Shown piece after piece: positions 58,135 through 64,000 of a stretch of DNA of 64,000 bases. Below the pieces are notes generated by a model. That model was not told the DNA's origin and did no database searches. It saw nothing but the letters and a program-made list of their open reading frames with translations. Both the position numbers and the translations under genes were made by a program. Origin of the DNA: Mycobacterium marinum (GTDB lineage Bacteria > Actinomycetota > Actinomycetes > Mycobacteriales > Mycobacteriaceae); NCBI RefSeq assembly GCF_003391395.1, contig NZ_CP024190.1, positions 5,394,001 to 5,458,000 on the forward strand. The letters run 5' to 3'. Within the stretch, counting starts at the first letter, position 1; each line of letters starts with the position of its first letter.

Positions 58135-58214
58135 CCGGCCTATTCCCGACGCTTTTGCGGTCCTCGACACGGCTCTCGGGATATGAAGGAGCACGCACGC
58201 CGACCAGGAGTACC

Positions 58215-59459
58215 GTGCCGCTTATGGACGGCACAACGGGTGTGTGGATTCTGGGCGGCTATCAAAGCGACTTCGCCCGCAACCTCACCAAGGAAAACCG
58301 CGACTTTGCGGACCTAACCGCTGAGGTGGTCCCGGGCACGCTGGCCGCGGCCCATATTGATGCCGCCGACATCGGGGTCGTACATGTCGCCAATGCCTTC
58401 GGCGAGATGTTTGCTGGGCAGGGCCATCTGGGTGCGATGCCCGCGACGGTGTCCGATGGCCTCTGGGATACCCCGGCCTCCCGTCATGAAGCGGCGTGCG
58501 CGTCGGGCAGCGTGGCAACGTTGGCCGCGATCGCCGATCTGCGATCGGGTTTCTACAACAGCGCGCTCGTCGTCGGGCTCGAGCTGGAGAAGACGGTGCC
58601 CGGCGACACCGCGGCACAGTATCTGGGCGCGGCGGGCTGGACCGGACACGAGGGTGCCGAAGCGCGTTACCTGTGGCCGTCGGTGTTCACGCAGGTTGCC
58701 GACGAATATGACCGACGCTACGGCCTGGACGACACGCACCTGCGCAGCATCGCCCAACTCAACTACGCCAACGCGCGCCGCAACCCCAACGCCCAAACTC
58801 GGGGATGGACGATCCCGGATCCAATCACCGACGACGATGCCACCAATCCCATCACCGAAGGCCGGCTGCGGCGGTTGGATTGCAGTCAAATGACCGACGG
58901 TGGCGCGGGATTGGTCCTGGTCAACGATGCCTATCTGCGCGACCATCCGGGTGCGCGCCCGATCGGCCGCATCGACGGCTGGGGGCATTGCACCGTGGGG
59001 CTGGGTCTGCAACAGAAACTCGACCGCCCGGCCCAAGGTGAGTCGGGTCAATACGTGCTGCCGCATGTGCGGAAAGCGGCGCTCGACGCCTTGCGCCGCG
59101 CACACGTGAGCCTCGATGACCTCAACGGGTTCGAGGTCCATGACTGCTTTACCCCCAGCGAGTACCTGGCCATCGACCACATCGGGCTGACCGGCCCGGG
59201 GGAATCGTGGAAGGCCATCGAAAACGGTGAGATCGAGATCGGCGGACGTCTGCCCATCAACCCGAGCGGAGGACTGATCGGTGGCGGCCACCCGGTCGGA
59301 GCTTCCGGCGTACGAATGCTGCTCGATGCGGCCAAGCAGGTCAGCGGCGCGGCCGGCGACTATCAGGTTGAGAACGCGACCAAGTTCGGCACGCTGAACT
59401 TCGGCGGCAGCACCGCCACCACCGTCAGTTTCGTTGTCAGCACAACCAAGGACGCATGA
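58215..59459 (+). CDS. thiolase-like lipid-transfer/acyl-CoA protein (Rv0914c type)
   Basis: 414 aa from GTG 58215, which has AGGAG 4 nt upstream; ATG 58224 is an alternative. Thiolase fold of the SCP-x/lipid-transfer group: VWILGGYQSDFARNLTKEN at the start, the nucleophile region SRHEAACASGSVATLAAI, GLELEKT, FEVHDCFTPSEY and the late GGLIGGGHPVGASGVR. Carries out or assists beta-oxidation-type carbon-carbon cleavage, or lipid binding. Its stop is within 2 nt of the dioxygenase start, so the pair is an operon (Rv0914c-Rv0913c order). Confidence 0.9.
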   Translation: MPLMDGTTGVWILGGYQSDFARNLTKENRDFADLTAEVVPGTLAAAHIDAADIGVVHVANAFGEMFAGQGHLGAMPATVSDGLWDTPASRHEAACASGSVATLAAIADLRSGFYNSALVVGLELEKTVPGDTAAQYLGAAGWTGHEGAEARYLWPSVFTQVADEYDRRYGLDDTHLRSIAQLNYANARRNPNAQTRGWTIPDPITDDDATNPITEGRLRRLDCSQMTDGGAGLVLVNDAYLRDHPGARPIGRIDGWGHCTVGLGLQQKLDRPAQGESGQYVLPHVRKAALDALRRAHVSLDDLNGFEVHDCFTPSEYLAIDHIGLTGPGESWKAIENGEIEIGGRLPINPSGGLIGGGHPVGASGVRMLLDAAKQVSGAAGDYQVENATKFGTLNFGGSTATTVSFVVSTTKDA

Positions 59460-59460
59460 C

Positions 59461-60981
59461 ATGGATGTCGAGATCGTCGGTAAGTATCTGTCCACTCTTC
59501 CCGAAGACGACGACCACCCATATCGCACCGGGCCGTGGCGGCCGCAAACCACCGAATGGAACGCTGACGACCTGACCGTGGTCGAGGGCGAGATCCCCCA
59601 TGACCTCGACGGCATCTACCTGCGCAACACCGAGAATCCACTGCATCCGGCATTCAAGACCTATCACCCGTTTGACGGAGACGGCATGCTGCACGTGGTC
59701 GGCTTTCGTGACGGAAAGGCCTTCTACCGCAACCGTTTTATCCAGACGGATGGTTTCCAGGCGGAAAACGAGGCGGGCGAACCGCTGTGGCCCGGACTGG
59801 CCGAGCCAATACAACTGGCCAAGCGTGACCAGGGCTGGGGTGCTCGCACGCTGATGAAGGACGCGTCCAGTACCGACGTCATCGTGCACCGGGGCATCGC
59901 ACTAACCAGCTTCTACCAGTGCGGGGACCTCTACCGGGTGGATCCGTCGTCGGCCACCACGCTGGGCAAAGAGACCTGGAGCGGACACTTCCCGTTCGAC
60001 TGGGGCGTATCCGCGCATCCCAAGGTCGACGGCAAGACCGGCGAGCTGCTCTTCTTCAACTACAGCAAGCAAGAACCGTATATGCGCTACGGCGTTGTCG
60101 ACCAGGACAACGAACTGGCGCACTACGTCGACATCCCGCTGCCCGGGCCCAGGCTGCCGCATGACATGGCCTTCACCGAGAACTACGCCATCCTCAACGA
60201 CTTCCCCCTTTTCTGGGATCCGCAGCTGCTCGAACACAACCTTCATCTGCCGCGCTTCTACCCGGACATGCCGTCGCGCTTCGCGGTGATTCCCCGCCGG
60301 GGCAGCACTGCCGACATCCGGTGGTTCGAGGCGGATCCGACCTTCGTCCTGCATTTCACCAACGCTTACGAGGAAGGCGACGAGATCGTGCTCGACGGCT
60401 TCTTCGAGGGCGCGCCCCACCCCCTCGAAACCAGCGCCAGCAGCACCAAGTGGGAAAAGCTGTTCCGCTTCCTGGCGCTGGATCGCCTGCAGACCCGATT
60501 GCACCGATGGCGGCTCAACCTGGTCACCGGCGCGGTCAAGGAAGAACGGCTGTCCGAGTCCATCACCGAGTTCGGGACCATCAATTCCGACTATGCCGCC
60601 CGCCAATATCGCTACGCCTACGCGGCGACCGGTAAACCGGGCTGGTTCCTGTTCGACGGTTTGGTCAAACATGATCTGTTGACCGGCAATCAGGAAAGCA
60701 TTTCGTTTGGGGAAGGTGTCTATGGCAGTGAGACCCAGATGGCTCCACGGGTGGGCAGTTCGGCCGAAGATGACGGCTACCTGGTAACCCTGACCACCGA
60801 CATGAACGACGACGCCTCGTATTGCCTGGTCTTCGACGCCGCCCGAATCGCCGACGGCCCGGTGTGCAAACTGGAACTGCCGGAACGCATTTCCAGCGGA
60901 ACCCATTCAACATGGGTGCCGGGTAATGAATTGCGCCGCTGGCACCATGCCGACTCGGCGCCCAGCGCTATCGGGCTCTAA
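59461..60981 (+). CDS. carotenoid/lignostilbene cleavage oxygenase family protein (Rv0913c type)
   Basis: 506 aa from ATG 59461. Non-haem iron(II) dioxygenase with a seven-bladed propeller. The four iron-binding His residues are at 186 (SAHPKVD), 234 (LPHDMAF), 298 (VLHFTNAYE) and 482 (GTHSTWVPG), in the expected order and spacing. The block YLRNTENPLHPAFKTYHPFDGDGMLHVV is the typical N-terminal signature. It cleaves a double bond in a carotenoid, stilbene or related compound; substrate not known here. Coupled to the upstream thiolase-like gene. Confidence 0.95.
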   Translation: MDVEIVGKYLSTLPEDDDHPYRTGPWRPQTTEWNADDLTVVEGEIPHDLDGIYLRNTENPLHPAFKTYHPFDGDGMLHVVGFRDGKAFYRNRFIQTDGFQAENEAGEPLWPGLAEPIQLAKRDQGWGARTLMKDASSTDVIVHRGIALTSFYQCGDLYRVDPSSATTLGKETWSGHFPFDWGVSAHPKVDGKTGELLFFNYSKQEPYMRYGVVDQDNELAHYVDIPLPGPRLPHDMAFTENYAILNDFPLFWDPQLLEHNLHLPRFYPDMPSRFAVIPRRGSTADIRWFEADPTFVLHFTNAYEEGDEIVLDGFFEGAPHPLETSASSTKWEKLFRFLALDRLQTRLHRWRLNLVTGAVKEERLSESITEFGTINSDYAARQYRYAYAATGKPGWFLFDGLVKHDLLTGNQESISFGEGVYGSETQMAPRVGSSAEDDGYLVTLTTDMNDDASYCLVFDAARIADGPVCKLELPERISSGTHSTWVPGNELRRWHHADSAPSAIGL

Positions 60982-60997
60982 CCGCCAAGGAACGGAC

Positions 60998-61471
60998 ATG
61001 AAGCGACGCCGGCACACCCATTGGCCCCATGAACTTGCCTCGATCGGCGCCATGCGGTTTGCTCGCCGCTCGTCGAACTTCGAAGAAACCGTCCGGTTTT
61101 ACCGCGAACTGGTGGGCCTTCCACTCTTCGAGACGTTCGGGGACAGTTTCGGCAGCAACGGCGCGATATTCGGGCTACCCAGCTGGAATCTGACGCTCGA
61201 GATCGTCGAGTCGGTCGACACCGTCGCGGTCGATCACCACGAACAGCTATGCCTTTACTTCCCCGACCAGCCCGCACAGCAAGCGGCTATCGCACGCCTC
61301 AGGGAGGCGGCGATCGAACCAGTCCAGCAGCACCCGTACTGGGAAGCCGTGGGAGCGGTCACCTTCCGTGATCCGGATGGACGCGAGGTGGTGTTCGCAC
61401 CCTTCGTGTACGGAGTCAACGAACCCGGTGAAAGCGCCGCGTCGGGAACTCACGAATTCCCTTCCGGCTGA
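60998..61471 (+). CDS. glyoxalase/VOC-fold protein
   Basis: 157 aa from ATG 60998, with AAGGAA upstream, 16 nt after the dioxygenase stop. VOC (glyoxalase/bleomycin-resistance) fold: MRFARRSSNFEETVRFYRELVGLPLFETFGDSFGSNGAIFGLP in the first beta-alpha-beta unit and WEAVGAVTFRDPDGREVVFAP in the second, with a Glu/Asp/His-poor metal site. It could be a metal-binding enzyme or a ligand binder. Co-transcription with the dioxygenase is likely. I recall no gene here between Rv0913c and Rv0912. Confidence 0.85.
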   Translation: MKRRRHTHWPHELASIGAMRFARRSSNFEETVRFYRELVGLPLFETFGDSFGSNGAIFGLPSWNLTLEIVESVDTVAVDHHEQLCLYFPDQPAQQAAIARLREAAIEPVQQHPYWEAVGAVTFRDPDGREVVFAPFVYGVNEPGESAASGTHEFPSG

Positions 61472-61476
61472 GGACT

Positions 61477-61911
61477 TTAGCGCGTCGATCGACCGCCGAA
61501 CGCGGCGGCGGCCACCGCCCACAGCGAGCATGCCACCGCGCACACCGCACTGCCGATACCAACATAGAGCCCGTACTCCGCCGACACCGGTGGATTGACG
61601 TTGAGTTTGTAGTACCACGCCGCGAGCGCCACGATGAGCAAGGAAATAACCAGGGCAGCAATCGAAGAGAGCCTGACCGACAGACCGCGGCCCACCATGG
61701 CGCCAGCCACCAGTAGCGTCGAGGACAGCAACACGATCAGCTGGCCGGCGCCGAAGCCGGTCGGTAGTTCCAGGTTGCCGTGCGCAACGCCGATGGCATT
61801 CGCCCAACCCCCGCCACCAACCGCCGTGGTTAGCCACGGCATCCAGGCGCTGGCTCCCATGACCGCGGCAAACAGGGCGACCAGCCAACCAGGGCGCAAC
61901 CGGCGAGTCAT
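61477..61911 (-). CDS. four-helix membrane protein (Rv0912 type)
   Basis: 144 aa from ATG 61911 (MTRRLRPGWLVALFAAVMGASAWMPWL). Four predicted membrane helices: WLVALFAAVMGASAWMPWL, QLIVLLSSTLLVAGAMVG, LSSIAALVISLLIVALAAWYY and YVGIGSAVCAVACSLWAVAAAAFG. The longer frame upstream lacks the first helix. Function unknown; conserved position relative to Rv0911 and Rv0913c. Convergent with the VOC gene (5 nt between stops). Confidence 0.85.
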   Translation of the reverse strand: MTRRLRPGWLVALFAAVMGASAWMPWLTTAVGGGGWANAIGVAHGNLELPTGFGAGQLIVLLSSTLLVAGAMVGRGLSVRLSSIAALVISLLIVALAAWYYKLNVNPPVSAEYGLYVGIGSAVCAVACSLWAVAAAAFGGRSTR

Positions 61912-61981
61912 GATTGCGAGATTAGTCGAATGCCACCTAGGCCCGGGCAACCGACCGCCGGGCCAGCGTGGTGTCGTCGGG

Positions 61982-62755
61982 CTAGGCCCGCAGTGACGAG
62001 AGGTTGAAGTTCGCCCCGGTCGGATCGCTGGCCGCGGCCAGCCGGCCGTAGGGCGTGTCTTCGGCGCCGCGCACCACCGCTCCACCGTTGTCGGCGATCA
62101 TCCGCAGCGTTTTGTCGACATCCTCGGCACCGAAGAAGATGCTCCACTGCGATGGCACCCCCTCGGGCAGCAGCCTAGCGCCGTCCATCACCCCGAGGAG
62201 CTGTTCACCGTCGAAGGACGCGGTGGTGTAGCGGAATTCGTCGGTGTCACCGACTTGTTCGGTTTGCCACCCGAAAAGTCGGCGGTAAAAGTCGATCGCG
62301 GGGTGGTAGTCACGGGTCGTCAATTGGTGCCAGACCGCAGCGCCCGCCTCACCGATGATCTCGAATCCACGGTGCCCAAGCGGCTGCCACAGCCCAAAGA
62401 ACGCGCCGGCCGGGTCGGTCGCCATGCTCATGAAGCCCTTGGCGGGTATCTCCATGGGGTCCACGCACCTGGAGCCGCCCGCTGCGGTCACCGCGGCGGC
62501 CGCCGCGGTGATGTCAGCGGTGTGGAAGTAGGTGGTCCAATTGTCCGGCGCCTGCCACTCGGGATTGTTGGCCATCAGGCCGGCGACCGGATGGCCGTTA
62601 CGGGCGGCATTGACGTAGCCCCCGTATTCGGGTCCCGCCGACTCGAACGTCCAGCCGAAAACCGTGCCGTAGAAGTCTTGGGTGCGGTCGATGTCTGATG
62701 TCGTCAGGTCGATCCAGCAGGGGGCGCCTAGCGGCGCGGCGTTACGGATGGGCAC
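61982..62755 (-). CDS. two-domain glyoxalase/VOC protein (Rv0911 type)
   Basis: 257 aa from GTG 62755, with AGGGAGG upstream; the in-frame extension to 63073 crosses the divergent promoter region and is not conserved. Two tandem VOC domains: GAPCWIDLTTSDIDRTQDFYGTVFGWTF / TDPAGAFFGLWQPLG, and GAAVWHQLTTRDYHPAIDFYRRLFGWQTE / SDPTGANFNLSSLRA. Such proteins are often ligand-binding or small-molecule isomerases. Adjacent to the Rv0912-type membrane gene. Confidence 0.9.
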   Translation of the reverse strand: MPIRNAAPLGAPCWIDLTTSDIDRTQDFYGTVFGWTFESAGPEYGGYVNAARNGHPVAGLMANNPEWQAPDNWTTYFHTADITAAAAAVTAAGGSRCVDPMEIPAKGFMSMATDPAGAFFGLWQPLGHRGFEIIGEAGAAVWHQLTTRDYHPAIDFYRRLFGWQTEQVGDTDEFRYTTASFDGEQLLGVMDGARLLPEGVPSQWSIFFGAEDVDKTLRMIADNGGAVVRGAEDTPYGRLAAASDPTGANFNLSSLRA

Positions 62756-62932
62756 GATGACCTCCCTAGTGTGTGGGCCCGGATGCGGGTTCACAGATAT
62801 GGACCACGACCGATCCAGAAACTCATCGGCAGTCGCGAAGTTTAACCCGATCCGCCATCGATGAGGGGCCGTCATCACCCACCCCTGATCACCGAATGGC
62901 GTTCTAGTACTTACGCATCCGCGCTGACCAGC

Positions 62933-62961
62933 TTGACCCAGGCCACCCTGACGAGCATTCT
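62933..62961 (+). promoter_or_regulatory. possible promoter of the EspA-like gene
   Basis: TTGACC (62933-62938), a 17-nt spacer, then CATTCT (62956-62961). Lies 58 nt before the GTG at 63020. The -35 is close to consensus; the -10 is weak. Confidence 0.35.
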
Positions 62962-63019
62962 CTTCGATAACGCGCCGCGGTGGTCCTATCCCCCTGGCAG
63001 GCGACCGGAAGGGCAACCC

Positions 63020-64000
63020 GTGGACATTTGGCAGATCTTTTGCGATCTGGCGCAGGAAACGTGGCTGGAGCATTCGCGGGAGTTGGCTGAGTGGCTACTC
63101 GAACGAGAAAGGTCGGTAGCAAGCTCCGCGGAGGGCCGGCGCGGATCCAGCGTTTGCGGTTGGACTATGCGATTGATGACCGCTCTGGAGCTATCGCTTG
63201 GCGACGGGCCCCCGGACAACGGCGATCGCTTGGCGGCCAGCGGCGCCAAGTTCGATGAACTCAGTGCCCAAATCGCCGCTCTTGGCCCCGACGACGGCTG
63301 GCAGGGCCTGGCGGCGCAGGCCTACCTAGCCCAAAACCTCGCACAGTCACAGCGCGTGAAGCTGATGGGCGATCTCGACCATGAAACCAGCAAGCTGGTT
63401 TCCGCCCAAGCCAAAGCGATTGAAAGGGTTCGCGATGTCCTGATCGTAGAGAGGATCGCGCTCATCGGTACCTTCGCGCTTTGCCTTTGGTATGAACTGG
63501 CAGATGGCCCCGAAGGCCAAGCTCTTTCGATGGAAGTCGCGATAGCCGCATGCGCGGTTGCGTTGATCGTCCTGAGCGGCTTCCTGGTCGATCTGTGCAA
63601 CACCACATCCCAGGACCACAGTGAATTGCATTCCGCGACACAAAAATTGACCGACATGCTGGCGACCCTGCCAACTCTGTCCGACCCGGTTCCCGGGCTG
63701 GCGGGTGCGCCCCTGCCGCCGTCACATTCCGATCCGGAATTCGATGTCGCCGGTCTGTTTGACCGCACCGGGCAGCTCCCCGAGACAGCTGAGATCTCGG
63801 TGGCTTTGGCCGACTTACCCGGCTCTGTTGAATTCAGCGTGCCCACGCTGCCGGGCCCCGGCTTTCCCGATTTCGGTGCACCCGACTTGCCCGTCCCCGG
63901 CTTGGCCGGATTGCCGACACTGCCCGAACCGGCCGCCTTGGCCACGCCACCCGCGATGGCTCAGCTAGCCGCACCCTTGCGCCGGCTCACCGGGCTCTCG
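63020..64000 (+). CDS. EspA/EspE-like ESX-1 secretion-associated protein, 3' end outside window
   Basis: 327 codons visible from GTG 63020 (GGAAGGG upstream), open to the window end. Residues about 85-150 match the EspA/EspE N-terminal helical hairpin: FDELSAQIAALGPDDGWQGLAAQAYLAQNLAQ (compare EspA FPGDGWLGSAADKYAGKN) and LMGDLDHETSKLVSAQAKAIERVRDVL (EspA ELADLDRQLISLIHDQANAVQTTRDIL). Two hydrophobic stretches follow (IALIGTFALCLWY and VAIAACAVALIVLSGFLV) as in EspA. The tail is Pro/Leu-rich and extends beyond the window. The W-x-G turn is present. A paralogue here is unexpected; M. tuberculosis has Rv0910 and Rv0909 at this point. Confidence 0.78.
   Translation, partial: MDIWQIFCDLAQETWLEHSRELAEWLLERERSVASSAEGRRGSSVCGWTMRLMTALELSLGDGPPDNGDRLAASGAKFDELSAQIAALGPDDGWQGLAAQAYLAQNLAQSQRVKLMGDLDHETSKLVSAQAKAIERVRDVLIVERIALIGTFALCLWYELADGPEGQALSMEVAIAACAVALIVLSGFLVDLCNTTSQDHSELHSATQKLTDMLATLPTLSDPVPGLAGAPLPPSHSDPEFDVAGLFDRTGQLPETAEISVALADLPGSVEFSVPTLPGPGFPDFGAPDLPVPGLAGLPTLPEPAALATPPAMAQLAAPLRRLTGLS

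Noticed and set aside
58023..58214. 64-codon upstream extension of the thiolase-like protein
   Set aside because: It crosses the terminator hairpin and lacks family similarity; the AGGAG-preceded GTG at 58215 is preferred.
62895..62905. GGCGTTCTAGT resembling half a KstR site
   Set aside because: The AAC half is missing, so it does not meet the consensus.
62756..63073. N-terminal extension of the Rv0911-type protein
   Set aside because: It overlaps the divergent EspA-like start and its promoter; GTG 62755 has a strong ribosome-binding site and begins the VOC domain.

Overview
The window is high-GC (about two-thirds G+C) DNA from a slow-growing Mycobacterium. Its gene order is collinear, in inverted orientation, with M. 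tuberculosis H37Rv from Rv0949 (uvrD1) down to Rv0911. It also carries PE, PPE, PE_PGRS and PPE-MPTR genes. Three features point away from the tuberculosis complex itself and towards a relative such as M. kansasii, M. riyadhense or M. lacus (inference): cobF is present between the Rv0944 and Rv0943c homologues, the Rv0947c-type mycolyltransferase and the Rv0944-type Fpg are full length, and the pstB-pstS1-pstC1-pstA2 block is absent.

Layout. 1-9.2 kb: uvrD1 (partial), an extra PPE-MPTR gene, chorismate mutase with a strongly structured leader, an antigen-85-like mycolyltransferase, pgi, an SDR and an Fpg-type glycosylase. 9.2-14 kb: three tandem PE_PGRS genes. 14-19.5 kb: cobF, divergent from a coupled pair of AurF-like diiron oxygenase and flavin monooxygenase, then a STAS+ATPase regulator preceded by an overlapping 40-codon ORF, then an LLM oxidoreductase behind a KstR-type operator. 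19.5-23.3 kb: crotonase, methyltransferase and PE_PGRS. 23.3-29.5 kb: the NHEJ block (FAH-MBL fusion coupled to ligD; mku) with a PfkB-type sugar kinase inserted divergently to ligD. 29.5-36.1 kb: phosphate uptake and sensing (pstS2, pknD, pstA1, pstC2, pstS3). 36.4-43 kb: SDR, DapB-like protein, flavodoxin-like protein, a frameshifted mntH, a secreted small protein, a gamma-glutamyl-processing fusion, an LLM enzyme and tRNA-Arg(CCU).

43.1-56 kb is the accessory region. It starts at tRNA-Arg and has a duplicated tRNA fragment about 9.2 kb away, paired ~42-bp direct repeats, a dead PE gene, a dead IS200/IS605 transposase, a 1257-aa PE_PGRS with a 111-codon internal repeat, a lipoprotein, a PPE2-like protein and small enzymes. 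Synteny resumes at 56.4 kb with PE7-PPE14, a terminator, a thiolase-like protein, a carotenoid oxygenase, Rv0912- and Rv0911-type genes, and a partial EspA/EspE-like ESX-1-associated protein that runs off the end.

Functionally the window combines DNA repair (UvrD1, Fpg, Ku, LigD), phosphate transport and sensing, aromatic amino-acid and B12 synthesis, redox enzymes that may belong to lipid or sterol catabolism, and cell-surface PE/PPE diversity. All Rv-number equivalences are from recognition of sequence and order, not from a database search.
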